Positions 9,101 through 16,960 are shown, numbered from the stretch's first letter. The stretch is 56,435 nt of DNA from CAYNTG01 sp964400105 (GCA_964400105.1 CAYNTG010000004.1:1-56435); one strand, 5' to 3'. Made by a program: numbers and translations. The notes: generated by a model from the sequence alone, not told the origin.

Positions 9101-10194
9101 CCGCTGTTTATTCTGAGGGCGAGAGCGAGCCGATCAGCACGACCACCTGGCTCAACCCGGACTCATCGACCGCCGACATCCTTATCTGGGATTACGATAA
9201 CGGCGCGTTGCTCGCCAATCAGGGCGATATGGACGAGGCGGAGTTCCTTCGCCAACGGATATCGGTTTATGACCTCGAGGTCGCGGTGACCTCGCAGGAC
9301 CAGAACCTTCCCGATGTGGATTTCTTTGCATATCGCGCGATCATTCTCCTCACCGGAATCGACGACGATACCGATGCGGTGCCGAATAATCCGAGTATAA
9401 ACAGGCTCACGCGATATATCGTTGCCGGTGGAAGGGTCTATAGCGAGGGCGCGGATTTCGGTTACGATTTTGGCCGCGAGGCCAGCCCGACAGCGCGCAA
9501 AAACCTATTTAGACTATTCGGCGCGACCTACGCTGCAGACGGATATACCAGAACGAGCGGAAATGTCCAATCGCTATTAGGCGAAAATACATCCTTCTTC
9601 AGGGAGGGTGTCGTGAATATCGGCTACGACTTCCAGGGAGCGGCCGATCAGCGCATCGACGAATGGGACACGACCGAGATCGCCGAGGGAACCACATGGG
9701 CGATGTTCTCACAAGACGATCCGGCGCCGCTTTTAAGCCCGCTTCGGATGGTCTATCGGGAGATGTATGCTTGGAAGACGGTTCTGTCGAGCGTCTATAT
9801 CGGCGCGATGAACGACATAGCGCCGCCATCGACGCGCCAGTATGTCATCGCCGCAATCCTCAACTTCCTGTTGGGAACGGACTACCGCCTCATCGAGGAG
9901 TCGAAGTATAGGCTCCCGGAGAACCTCGCGATTGCAGCATCGCCGAACCCATTCAACGCGGCCTCTAAACTTTCACTAGAGATCGACGAGCCTGGTCGCG
10001 TCGTGCTGACGATTTTCGACATCACCGGCAGGCCGGTAACGACTCTCTCGGACGGATATGTCGCGGCGGGATTCTACTCCGCAACATGGGATGGAACCTC
10101 CATCTCCGGGACCAAGCTCCCGAGCGGGATTTATTTCGCAATTCTAAAGCACGGCGACCGGGTCGTGCGGACGAATATGACGCTGATTAAATAG
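6118..10194 (+). CDS. Giant secreted multidomain surface protein, paralogue
   Basis: A 1358-aa protein when started at ATG 6118, which has AAAAAAGGGGG just upstream and opens a proper signal peptide (MELSFKSIAIAILAIGLVCF, cleavage near FA-EP). An in-frame ATG at 6019 would add a non-signal extension and is rejected. Repeating units follow: three modules that combine a PPAPP-type segment and a Big_5-like Ig domain (FSNWYPYDGATAIPVTGT; VFTDPADGETGVAVSTE), then three carboxypeptidase-regulatory-like domains at ~680-950 (YCVAGTVQTGEG), a fibronectin-like domain, a GATase-like domain at ~1020-1190 (ILIWDYDNGALLANQGDM, YIVAGGRVYSEGADF), and a PNPFN sorting domain at the end (AASPNPFNAASK ... MTLIK). 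It has the same plan as its upstream neighbour, which suggests tandem duplication and divergence. Likely surface-exposed; role unknown. Confidence 0.85.
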   Translation: MELSFKSIAIAILAIGLVCFAEPWTADLTLTDGSYTLDLTFGRLDGALDLLDGEDDVLAIPPPTGSYAYFELDDPANPYITMLYGDIRPDDGDSALWVAHLISAAASLDASWIPALLPPGDFHIGAHYPLEDVTEWVNMKEVATLDYSIGMVLDIVHDPDGYYPEDSPVFSNWYPYDGATAIPVTGTIRFDVTDEGSGIDPASIEMTVDGADVSAEIELSPIEGGYRVTYDPPSPLHGESWISVIVSAADNAYVPNVSSDVIAFRTGYSIEPVLWEIPLTAYNIDGTDTGFSDISLGADPDAEATFDMGYDILFPMAPPTVFYAFFPLDDPDYPFYTMLSRDIRSSDLFFDEWPLRFGNTDDIIGVKWDTDDIPSDKDAFIAVTFISVYPEEGDWWDMTVIDHIDFGPGRQAWIKVLSPSGDTLSPQVVFTDPADGETGVAVSTEIWAGIVDAGGGVDPTSITMLVDGVDASPYLIISHSSETTFVRYIPSADFDPLHTAEVTIGVDDLADPPNHADYTWHFVTGYFLTPAWMGSLFVWTDEPEEPLRHFSLFFGADSMATDSFDYGLDQQQPPAPPGDTPYGFFQIEDDMWGRLSRDIRSSEDDDIMWVAMMMRIPVDDEIDSWIDWDSDCLPEDGSFHCAWWITGDTVWENMRTTDRVDISTPGIFLIHFTRGVPPTYCVAGTVQTGEGDPIEGASVWISEELNAISDSIGFYEICGVTIGEWTIITSLEDYSTDSTNIYFDADQMYNPVLYPVIVPSATVHGMISCSDGGDPEGAMVILDGDTTYADSTGYYAFEEVPDGIYTMFVSLEYYVTQEREISVDAPDITEDFVLDRQVGRIVGTITLSDDPPNLSGTAIELIGTSIPAVYTNSDGEYLISDVPFGEYDVRISRTSYATLDTTFSLLVAEDTLDAELQSEFVLNPPRNLAGRTPYDKRVILEWDEPEASTAHLEGYNAYRQVVFSDDTLLAYIPDPYTEFVEWDRINFMPYTYLVTAVYSEGESEPISTTTWLNPDSSTADILIWDYDNGALLANQGDMDEAEFLRQRISVYDLEVAVTSQDQNLPDVDFFAYRAIILLTGIDDDTDAVPNNPSINRLTRYIVAGGRVYSEGADFGYDFGREASPTARKNLFRLFGATYAADGYTRTSGNVQSLLGENTSFFREGVVNIGYDFQGAADQRIDEWDTTEIAEGTTWAMFSQDDPAPLLSPLRMVYREMYAWKTVLSSVYIGAMNDIAPPSTRQYVIAAILNFLLGTDYRLIEESKYRLPENLAIAASPNPFNAASKLSLEIDEPGRVVLTIFDITGRPVTTLSDGYVAAGFYSATWDGTSISGTKLPSGIYFAILKHGDRVVRTNMTLIK

Positions 10195-10200
10195 AACCGA

Positions 10201-10593
10201 ATGCGAAGCGGGATTCTATTATTGATTATCGCGATTTCGGTATCGGCGCTCACCGCCGATGCCGAAGTCGCGGTCGAGGACACCATTTCGACATCGTATT
10301 TTATCAACCACGCGGTAATCGACACGGTGGTTTCGCATCCTCATCTTTACTGGGTCGTAATCGGCAACCTTATGAGCGTGGCCGGATTGTATCTATCGAC
10401 CTCCGGCAATGAGCCGGTAGGCGAAACAACATCGATAAGGGCAATCGGTATCGGGGTCTCCGTGAGCGGGTTTATAGCAACGCTCTATGGATACCTTGCA
10501 ACCGAAAGACATCCGGTTTTAACGCTTAACCCGATCCCGGAGGATTCAGATTCCGTCCTTATCAAAAGGGATCTCCTTTTCGATAAGGAATGA
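10201..10593 (+). CDS. Small exported membrane protein, unknown
   Basis: A 130-aa protein starting 6 bp after the giant secreted-protein gene, so almost surely in the same transcript. Residues 1-20 form a signal peptide (RSGILLLIIAISVSALTADA). Two hydrophobic helices follow, at ~49-66 (LYWVVIGNLMSVAGLYL) and ~80-97 (IRAIGIGVSVSGFIATLYGYL), then a charged C-terminal tail. I do not recognise the family. Its position suggests an accessory to the large surface protein, such as an anchor or assembly partner, but that is inference. Confidence 0.65.
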   Translation: MRSGILLLIIAISVSALTADAEVAVEDTISTSYFINHAVIDTVVSHPHLYWVVIGNLMSVAGLYLSTSGNEPVGETTSIRAIGIGVSVSGFIATLYGYLATERHPVLTLNPIPEDSDSVLIKRDLLFDKE

Positions 10594-10627
10594 ATCGGTG
10601 TAATTCGCGTGGGATATCGAATTCGAG

Positions 10628-10657
10628 GGCGGGTCGAAGAAATCGGCTCGCCTTTTT
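10628..10657 (+). terminator. Rho-independent terminator
   Basis: A 9-bp stem GGCGGGTCG / CGGCTCGCC (two G-T wobbles, 7-nt loop) followed by TTTTT. It closes the 6118-10593 transcription unit before pth. Confidence 0.7.
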
Positions 10658-10677
10658 AACATTATTTTTATTAATGC

Positions 10678-10706
10678 TTGACTATCATTCTCGCAAATAT
10701 TAATTA
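10678..10706 (+). promoter_or_regulatory. Candidate pth promoter
   Basis: TTGACT (10678-10683), 17 bp, TAATTA (10701-10706). The -10 is poor, but the same form (TTGACT-N17-TAATTT) precedes the gene at 37172. Transcription would begin only a few bases before the TTG start of pth, giving a nearly leaderless message. Confidence 0.35.
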
Positions 10707-10716
10707 AAGAGCTATC

Positions 10717-11295
10717 TTGGATATCAGATGTGTAATAGGTCTCGGTAATCCGGGCGCGGAATATTCCTCGACGCGGCACAACGTCGGTTTCATGGTCGTG
10801 GACGATCTCGCTATGCGTTTTGGGCGAAGGTTCAAGGCCGGGAAAGGTGCCTTTTTTTTGGCCGAAGCATCGCGAAAATTTCCCGCAGTTCTGGTAAAGC
10901 CGACGACGTTCATGAATCGTTCCGGGATCGCCGTTCGACAGATTCTGCGGGCGAAGGGGATTTCTCACGAAGAAATCCTCGTTGTTTCCGACGACATGGA
11001 GCTTCCTTTCGGGAGGCTCCGGATTCGCAAATTCGGATCGGCCGGCGGCCATAACGGATTGAAGGATATAATTATGCGGCTTGAAAGCGATGACTTCCCC
11101 CGGCTGAGGATCGGCATAGATCGCCCACAGGGAAATCGCGACGGTGCCGACTATGTCCTATCGAAATTCGACCGGGCCGAAGCGAAGGAATTGCCATTTA
11201 TCGTCCGAAGGGCATCCGAGGCGGTCGAGACCACTATTTTTCAGGGGTTAGAGGCCGCGATGAACGAATTTAACCGAATTAAAGAAAACGAATAG
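10717..11295 (+). CDS. pth: Peptidyl-tRNA hydrolase
   Basis: A 192-aa protein of typical Pth length, read from a TTG start. It releases tRNA from peptidyl-tRNAs that drop off ribosomes; cytosolic. Visible family motifs: CVIGLGNPGAEYSSTRHNVG at residues ~5-24, with the catalytic His in TRHNVG; KPTTFMNRSG at ~61-70; DDMELPFGRLRIR at ~90-102 with the conserved Asp; GSAGGHNGLKDI at ~108-119; and FPRLRIGI followed by Gly/Arg-rich text. The next gene, the membrane pyrophosphatase, follows 30 bp later and may be co-transcribed. Confidence 0.97.
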   Translation: MDIRCVIGLGNPGAEYSSTRHNVGFMVVDDLAMRFGRRFKAGKGAFFLAEASRKFPAVLVKPTTFMNRSGIAVRQILRAKGISHEEILVVSDDMELPFGRLRIRKFGSAGGHNGLKDIIMRLESDDFPRLRIGIDRPQGNRDGADYVLSKFDRAEAKELPFIVRRASEAVETTIFQGLEAAMNEFNRIKENE

Positions 11296-11325
11296 AACAG
11301 ATCGCTATTTAAAGGGAATAAAACT

Positions 11326-13356
11326 ATGATTTATGCTCCAATCGTAGGTATTTTTGGTTTGATCTTCGCCGGTATTATCTTTCTTTATGTGAAGAAGCAA
11401 CCAGCCGGAACCGATCTCATGAAGGAGATCGCCGAGTCAATCCATCACGGTGCACTTGTCTTCCTGCGAAGGGAATATTCGGCGCTGATCGTCTTCGTCG
11501 TGGCGGTCTTCGCGCTTCTGACGATCTTTCTTCGCAAAGAGGCGGTGCCAAATCTCGGAATCTTCACCGCTATTTCTTTCCTCGCCGGTGCCGGATGCAG
11601 TATGTTGGCCGGTTTTCTCGGGATGTCTTCCGCAACCATCGCCAACGTTCGCACATCGTGGGCAGCGAAGCAGCATGGCCAGGGGCCGGCGCTTCGGATA
11701 GCCTTCTTCGGCGGCAGCGTAATGGGATTGTCGGTCGCGTCACTCGGCCTTGTCGGGGTCGGAGTCCTCTTTTTGATATTCGCCGACGATCCGATGGCGT
11801 CGTCGATCATCACAGGTTTTGCTATGGGCGCCAGCTCGATAGCGCTGTTCGCGAGGGTCGGTGGTGGGATTTTCACCAAAACCGCCGATATCGGTGCGGA
11901 TCTGGTCGGTAAATTGGAGGAAAATATCCCCGAGGACGACCCGCGAAACCCCGCAACTATCGCGGACAACGTCGGCGATAATGTCGGCGACGTCGCGGGG
12001 ATGGGCGCGGATATATTCGAGAGCTATGTCGGCGCGATAATCGCCACGATCTCGATAGCCGCTACGGCATCGATAGCGATGGCCGCCGGAAATCCGGTCG
12101 CCATGGATATTATCGCGAATCGCACGGCGTATATGGGCTTCCCAATCACGGTCGTGACTATCGGACTTATTGCGAGCATAATCGGCATACTCTTTCTCCG
12201 GGTTCTGGAGAGGATTTCACCCGCCGCTGCGCTTCGATATACCGCTTACCTCTCAAACGTGCTGCTACTGGGCGGCACCGCAATCGCGGTTCATGTTTTA
12301 GGATTACACATCAACGTCTTTTGGTCAATACTTTGCGGAACGACCGTCGGCATTGCAATCGGGCTTATCGCGGAGTATTACACCAGCGGAAAACCGGTCC
12401 TCAAGATCGCTAAATCGAGCGAAACCGGAGCCGCGACTAATATCATAACCGGTGTCGCTTACGGGATGGAATCTACGCTCCTGCCGATAATCGCTATCTG
12501 TATCGCGATTTATGTGAGCTATCATCTTTCCGGGCTTTACGGCATCGGGATCGCCGCTGTCGGGATGCTCGCGACGGTCGGGATCACGATGAGCGTCGAT
12601 GCTTACGGCCCGATTGCCGACAACGCAGGCGGAATTACCGAGATGAGCGGCCTCGGCGATGATGTTCGCAAGATCACCGACAGCCTCGACTCGCTCGGCA
12701 ACACCACTGCGGCGATGGGCAAGGGATTCGCTATCGGAAGCGCGGCGCTCACCGCGCTGGCGTTGTTCTCGGCATATACGCAGGCTACCGGCCTTAAGTC
12801 CATCGACATCACCAAACCACTGGTGGTTATCGGCTTGCTCTTCGGTGGCATGATTCCATTCCTCTTTGCGAGCCTGACGCTTCGGAGCGTCGGGAAGGCG
12901 GCTTTCGAGATGGTGAATGAGGTTCGCCGTCAGTTCCGCGAGATAACCGGGCTTCTCGAGGGCAAGGCCAAGCCCGATGTGAAGCGCTGCATCGATATAT
13001 CGACACGCGCAGCCCTCAAAGAGATGATCCTCCCCGGCCTTATCGCCGTATCCATACCCGTGATAGTAGGATTCCTGCTCGGTGCCGAGGCGCTCGGCGG
13101 GATGCTCGCCGGCACAACGCTTTCCGGTGTAATGCTTGCGCTGTTCATGGCCAATTCCGGCGGCGCGTGGGATAATGCGAAAAAGTTTATCGAGAGCGGC
13201 AAGCTCGGCGGCAAAGGGTCTCCCGCGCACGCCGCAGCCGTTGTCGGAGACACGGTTGGCGACCCATTCAAGGACACATCCGGCCCATCGATGAATATCC
13301 TCATCAAACTGATGAGTGTCGTAAGCCTCGTGCTCGCCCCGCTTTTCATGTCATAG
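11326..13356 (+). CDS. hppA: K+-dependent membrane-bound pyrophosphatase
   Basis: A 676-aa polytopic membrane protein with about 16 hydrophobic helices. It couples pyrophosphate hydrolysis to export of H+ or Na+ across the cytoplasmic membrane. Substrate-site motifs: DIGADLVGKLE at ~185-195, then DDPRNPATIADNVGDNVGD at ~204-222 with the Mg-PPi aspartates, and near the C-terminus GGAWDNAKKFIE and GDTVGDPFKDTSGP. At ~residue 458 the sequence is GNTTAAMGKGFAIGSAAL. Alanine follows GNTTA, where K+-independent enzymes have lysine (GNTTKA), so this is the K+-stimulated subfamily. Many of those pump Na+, so Na+ transport is possible but not shown. Ribosome site is weak (AAAGGGAATAAA). Confidence 0.96.
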   Translation: MIYAPIVGIFGLIFAGIIFLYVKKQPAGTDLMKEIAESIHHGALVFLRREYSALIVFVVAVFALLTIFLRKEAVPNLGIFTAISFLAGAGCSMLAGFLGMSSATIANVRTSWAAKQHGQGPALRIAFFGGSVMGLSVASLGLVGVGVLFLIFADDPMASSIITGFAMGASSIALFARVGGGIFTKTADIGADLVGKLEENIPEDDPRNPATIADNVGDNVGDVAGMGADIFESYVGAIIATISIAATASIAMAAGNPVAMDIIANRTAYMGFPITVVTIGLIASIIGILFLRVLERISPAAALRYTAYLSNVLLLGGTAIAVHVLGLHINVFWSILCGTTVGIAIGLIAEYYTSGKPVLKIAKSSETGAATNIITGVAYGMESTLLPIIAICIAIYVSYHLSGLYGIGIAAVGMLATVGITMSVDAYGPIADNAGGITEMSGLGDDVRKITDSLDSLGNTTAAMGKGFAIGSAALTALALFSAYTQATGLKSIDITKPLVVIGLLFGGMIPFLFASLTLRSVGKAAFEMVNEVRRQFREITGLLEGKAKPDVKRCIDISTRAALKEMILPGLIAVSIPVIVGFLLGAEALGGMLAGTTLSGVMLALFMANSGGAWDNAKKFIESGKLGGKGSPAHAAAVVGDTVGDPFKDTSGPSMNILIKLMSVVSLVLAPLFMS

Positions 13357-13439
13357 ATATGGGGAGGGTCTTAGGCCCTCCCGCGACGTAGCGACACCGA
13401 CAGAAACCATTTTTCGCGGCCCCGGCGGCAAAATCGCCC
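13357..13439. other. Intergenic hairpin region after hppA
   Basis: GGGAGGG (13362-13368) and CCCTCCC (13376-13382) form a 7-bp stem directly after the hppA stop. There is no T-tract, so termination is uncertain. The rest to 13439 is GC-rich with no reading frame. It marks the border with the AT-richer ATPase/TOPRIM cassette. Confidence 0.45.
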
Positions 13440-13468
13440 TTGCATTGCGTAAAACCAGAAGATATATT
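13440..13468 (+). promoter_or_regulatory. Promoter of the ATPase/TOPRIM cassette
   Basis: TTGCAT (13440-13445), exactly 17 bp, TATATT (13463-13468). The predicted transcript start near 13475 lies after the possible upstream start codon at 13445. This supports the ATG at 13514 as the true start. Confidence 0.6.
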
Positions 13469-13513
13469 TACATCGTTATTCACCGATATTCAATTTGGGA
13501 AAAAAGGAATAAG

Positions 13514-14737
13514 ATGGGCAAGGTAAAAGATAATACCGAAATCCAGGGATTGACGCATTTTCATGTCCGGGGTTTTAAATCTATATACAATGCTTCTATC
13601 GAACCCGGTTATCTAAATGTGATAATCGGTGCGAACGGTGCGGGAAAATCGAATCTTCTCGAAGCTCTTGGAGTGATGGGGTCAGCCGTTTATGGTTCGA
13701 TAGATCAAGATACTTTGGAACGTCGTGGCGTTAGATTAGGGAAACCCGCTATCTATAAATCCGCGTTTAAAAGCGAAAAGCTCAGGCCATTTATTACATT
13801 AGAAGCTAAATGGAAAGAAAACGAGACGGATGTTTGCTATAGGATCGGTATGGGTAACCCATTGAAGCAACCACAGAAGAGGTGGTATTACAAAACAGAG
13901 AGTTTGGAGATAAACGGTAAACCTAAGGTTACAAGAAGTCCACGGTCGGGAGCTATATTTGGAGAAAAAAAAGAATTAGATCCGTTCAAAGGCCTTGTGG
14001 CGCTTGCACGAGTGGATAAAGATTTTTCAGAACAGGCTTCTGCATTTTTAAATGCTCTGGAGGACTACGTTATTTATATGCCGACAACACCAGTATTGCG
14101 CGGCGTTCAACAGGATGGACTCGGTATATACGGTGGAAATCTACCCGCAGCGGTATTAGAGATTATACGTATGCATCATAATCGCCAGATTGATCTCAAT
14201 ATAGTATTTCCGCTTATTGATTGGATGGAGACTTTCAGCTCCGGTATTGCCCCAGATATAACTAAACCACCTGATAATTCTGTTTCAAAGCGCACAGTTA
14301 CTTTCACCGATAAATACATGAGAAAAGGAAGGAATATTTTAACCTCATACGACGCGAGCGAAGGAGCTTTATTCGTTCTTTTCCTTTTATCCGCTATTTA
14401 TAGCAAAAAAATGCCGAGAATGTTCGCTATCGATAATTTCGATTCCGGAATCAACCCCAGGTTATTGAAGGACATTGTAGGGATTGTCTCTAACATACTT
14501 ATTAAGAAAAACACGGAAGGCAAGCAAGTATTTCTTACGTGTCACAATCCACTCGTATTAGACGGGTTGCCTCTCTACGACGATAGAATCCGTTTATTCG
14601 CATTAGACAGGGATAAAAAGGGCCGAACGACTATTACGCGAATAGAAGTAGACGAATCCCTTTATAAAGATAACGATGTTCCCTTATCTACCCTTTGGAC
14701 AATGGGCGCAATTGGTGGTGTTCCCAAGGGGTTTTAA
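13514..14737 (+). CDS. AAA (AAA_21/AAA_15-like) ATPase, putative defence
   Basis: A 407-aa protein from ATG 13514 (AAGGAAT upstream; the promoter excludes the longer frame). Residues ~13-35 (THFHVRGFKSIYNASIEPG) are the beta start of SMC/RecF/OLD-like ABC ATPases. Walker A GANGAGKS is at 39-46. A late Walker B, MFAIDNFDSGINP (~305-317), has Asn where the family usually has the catalytic Glu. A switch segment TCHNPLVLDGL (~346-356) follows. It partners the TOPRIM protein encoded 1 bp downstream (TAATG). Paired ABC-ATPase and TOPRIM proteins are the plan of PARIS (AriA/AriB), OLD and Gabija anti-phage systems, so defence is the best guess. Codon use is AT-richer than in neighbouring genes, which suits horizontal transfer. 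The exact family is not settled. Confidence 0.8.
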   Translation: MGKVKDNTEIQGLTHFHVRGFKSIYNASIEPGYLNVIIGANGAGKSNLLEALGVMGSAVYGSIDQDTLERRGVRLGKPAIYKSAFKSEKLRPFITLEAKWKENETDVCYRIGMGNPLKQPQKRWYYKTESLEINGKPKVTRSPRSGAIFGEKKELDPFKGLVALARVDKDFSEQASAFLNALEDYVIYMPTTPVLRGVQQDGLGIYGGNLPAAVLEIIRMHHNRQIDLNIVFPLIDWMETFSSGIAPDITKPPDNSVSKRTVTFTDKYMRKGRNILTSYDASEGALFVLFLLSAIYSKKMPRMFAIDNFDSGINPRLLKDIVGIVSNILIKKNTEGKQVFLTCHNPLVLDGLPLYDDRIRLFALDRDKKGRTTITRIEVDESLYKDNDVPLSTLWTMGAIGGVPKGF

Positions 14738-15432
14738 TGAAGCATGTTAAACTGATAATGGAGGGAACTACCGATTGGGCCTATTTTAAGCCTTTTATCG
14801 AAGCTGTTGTCGGTGAGGAAATAGAATACGATCCCTTAAATCCTAATTTAGATAGAGCCACAGAAAAACATGATCGAGAATCAAAGGGGTGCCTAGGCGT
14901 AAAGAGAATGTGCGAGAAGCTTGGGGGTGGTTTTCTCAGGATTATTGATTATGTTAAGAACCCTCCTTGTGATGCTATAGTTATTCACCTTGACGCAGAT
15001 GTAGCCGGGAGATCAGATTTTCAAAGTATGGGTGTTCGAAATTGCCCCTGTCCACCCGCAATTGACACATGCAATTCAATTAGAGAACTCGTAAAAGAAT
15101 GGATAGGTTACGACGCAAACGACGATCTTTTTAAGAAAATAATTATTGTGATTCCCTCAAAGGCTACCGAAGCGTGGTTAGGAATTATCGATAACGGTCT
15201 TTTTATAAACGAGTGCACTAAAGATCCCGCGGGTGAATTAGTGAAAGCTGGTAAATTGAAAAACGATCGAAATGAGGAAGGCAAAATCATAAAGCACTCA
15301 TGGCAATTTGCGCAGTATGCCAAAAAACATTTCGTTAATAATCCCGGCCAATCGATATCTAAACTCGAGGGCGTCAGCGAGGAAGCAAGTAATTTCATTA
15401 TTTCATTGAGGAGTGTTTTAAGTAGCCGATAA
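14737..15432 (+). CDS. TOPRIM (DUF4276-like) protein, putative nuclease
   Basis: A 231-aa protein; its ATG overlaps the ATPase stop as TAATG, indicating strict coupling. The N-terminus KHVKLIMEGTTDWAYFKPF carries the TOPRIM glutamate (E9) followed by G-T-T-D. The DxD pair sits in VIHLDADVAG (D86, D88). A later KATEAWLGIIDN stretch with E and W resembles the C-terminal half of DUF4276/DUF4435 proteins. In PARIS the TOPRIM protein AriB is a nuclease released by the ATPase after phage sensing. I infer a similar effector role here: a Mg2+-dependent nuclease acting in the cytosol. Low GC like its partner. It could instead belong to an uncharacterised repair pair. Confidence 0.75.
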   Translation: MKHVKLIMEGTTDWAYFKPFIEAVVGEEIEYDPLNPNLDRATEKHDRESKGCLGVKRMCEKLGGGFLRIIDYVKNPPCDAIVIHLDADVAGRSDFQSMGVRNCPCPPAIDTCNSIRELVKEWIGYDANDDLFKKIIIVIPSKATEAWLGIIDNGLFINECTKDPAGELVKAGKLKNDRNEEGKIIKHSWQFAQYAKKHFVNNPGQSISKLEGVSEEASNFIISLRSVLSSR

Positions 15433-15695
15433 CGATAGGATCGCCCGTACGAATCGAATTGAAAATTTGGCCGTAGGGGTCGGGGAAATCGGCTCCGTGG
15501 CCGACGTCGGGCCGGACCGTGCTAAATCGCATGAACCGTGGTCCGGCCCGACGGCCCGACAAGCCATGCTCATCGGCCGACACCCAATCACCCTGGATAC
15601 CAAACAATAATCGTTCAAAATCCCCTTTACATTTCCACTTTGGTAGATAATTTATTGATTCGATCTCGAATCTTATTAAATCGAAAGGAAATATA
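15433..15695. other. Intergenic region with long palindrome
   Basis: This 263-bp gap has no gene. It is dominated by a GC-rich palindrome (see 15505-15553), framed by shorter complementary ends (GGGGTCGG at 15476-15483 and CCGACACCC at 15577-15585). A purine-rich ribosome site (AAAGGAAATATA) for the DUF1015 gene closes it. Confidence 0.5.
15505..15553. repeat. 14-bp perfect inverted repeat
   Basis: CGTCGGGCCGGACC (15505-15518) and its exact complement GGTCCGGCCCGACG (15540-15553) flank a 21-nt loop. There is no T-tract on either side, so it is not a standard terminator. Its CGTCGGGCC core recurs in the cloverleaf element at 17003-17129, suggesting the same family of palindromic elements. Confidence 0.75.
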
Positions 15696-16940
15696 ATGGT
15701 CGATGTAAGACCCTTTAAGGGATTACGCCCAAAACCGGTAAATGCCGAAAAGGTGGCGAGTCCGCCATACGATGTCTTGTCCAGTGAAGAGGCATGCAGA
15801 CTTGCGACGGAAAACCCGCTGAGCTTCCTTCATGTCGTGAAACCGGAGATAGACCTCCCACAAGGCACGGACCTATATTCGGATAAGGTCTATAATCAGG
15901 GAGCCACCAACCTTCATAGGCTGATTAACGCCGGATATATGTGCCGGGACTCGCAGCCAAGATACTATCTATACAGGCAGATAATGGGAGACCACAAACA
16001 GGTCGGTCTTGTCGCCGTGGCCAGCGTAACCGAATACGACGACGGCATAATAAAAAAGCACGAGCTTACCCGCAAAAAGAAAGAGGACGACCGAACCCGC
16101 CATATCGACACGCAAAACGCGCAGTCCGGGCCGGTATTTCTGACATATAAACACAGCGATCGAATCGATAATGTCATCGAAAAGGCTATTTCTGAAAAGC
16201 CGGTTGTGGATTTTGTTGCCGAAGATGGCGTCTGTCATACATTGTGGATCGTGAACGATATAGAGATCGAAGAGTCGATTCGCGAAGGCTTTAACGGCAT
16301 AGATGCTCTTTACATCGCCGATGGCCACCACCGAAGCGCAAGCGCAAGCCGCGTTCGGAAAAACCGCATGGAAAAGAACCCGGATCACACCGGCGAAGAG
16401 GAATATAATTTCTTCCTATCCGTTATATTCCCGGATAACCAGATGAAGATTCTGGATTATAACCGCATTGCGAAAGACCTCAACGGCCTTTCTGAAGAAC
16501 AATTCATCGAGAAAATCTCCGAAAAGTTCGATGTTGAAAAAGCAGCCACCGAGGCATATAAACCAAAAAAACTCCATGAATTCGGGATGCTTCTCAATGG
16601 CTATTGGTTCCGGCTTCAGACAAAGGAAGGTTCGTTCGATCTGGACGACCCCGTCGCATCGCTCGATGTCGCTATCCTTCAGGATAACCTTCTCGCGCCG
16701 GTGCTCGGTATCGGCGATCCGCGGACAGACGAGCGTATCGATTTCGTCGGCGGAATCCGCGGACTTGGCGAGCTTGAAAAGCGTGTCGATACCGGAGAAT
16801 GGAAGATCGCGTTCGCCCTGTTCCCAACCGGCATCGACCAGCTAATGGCCATCGCCGACGCAGGGAAAACTATGCCGCCCAAAAGCACATGGTTCGAGCC
16901 GAAGCTCCGTAGCGGAATGGTCGTTCATCTGCTGGATTAA
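15696..16940 (+). CDS. DUF1015 family protein
   Basis: A 414-aa protein with GAAAGGAAATATA before the ATG. It is full-length for DUF1015 (~400-430 aa). Hallmarks: VRPFKGLRPKP at the N-terminus and SPPYDVLSSEEA at ~27-38; then HVVKPEIDLP; YLYRQ; KKHELTRKKKEDDRTRH at ~113-129; and the signature YIADGHHRSASASR at ~206-219. The C-terminus carries DNLLAPVLGIGDPRTDERI and ALFPTG. Soluble, no signal peptide. The GHHR motif recalls ParB/SerK-type folds, in which phosphate transfer is known, but I cannot give a reaction. It is transcribed alone and ends at a strong terminator. Confidence 0.88.
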   Translation: MVDVRPFKGLRPKPVNAEKVASPPYDVLSSEEACRLATENPLSFLHVVKPEIDLPQGTDLYSDKVYNQGATNLHRLINAGYMCRDSQPRYYLYRQIMGDHKQVGLVAVASVTEYDDGIIKKHELTRKKKEDDRTRHIDTQNAQSGPVFLTYKHSDRIDNVIEKAISEKPVVDFVAEDGVCHTLWIVNDIEIEESIREGFNGIDALYIADGHHRSASASRVRKNRMEKNPDHTGEEEYNFFLSVIFPDNQMKILDYNRIAKDLNGLSEEQFIEKISEKFDVEKAATEAYKPKKLHEFGMLLNGYWFRLQTKEGSFDLDDPVASLDVAILQDNLLAPVLGIGDPRTDERIDFVGGIRGLGELEKRVDTGEWKIAFALFPTGIDQLMAIADAGKTMPPKSTWFEPKLRSGMVVHLLD

Positions 16941-16960
16941 ATCCATTATTTATATGGGAA

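Noticed and set aside
12325..13230. 301-aa open frame on the - strand
   Set aside because: Antisense to hppA; composition only reflects the conserved membrane gene.
13445..13513. Upstream start of the AAA ATPase
   Set aside because: It overlaps the promoter -35/-10 region and adds residues unlike ABC ATPase N-termini; ATG 13514 has AAGGAAT.
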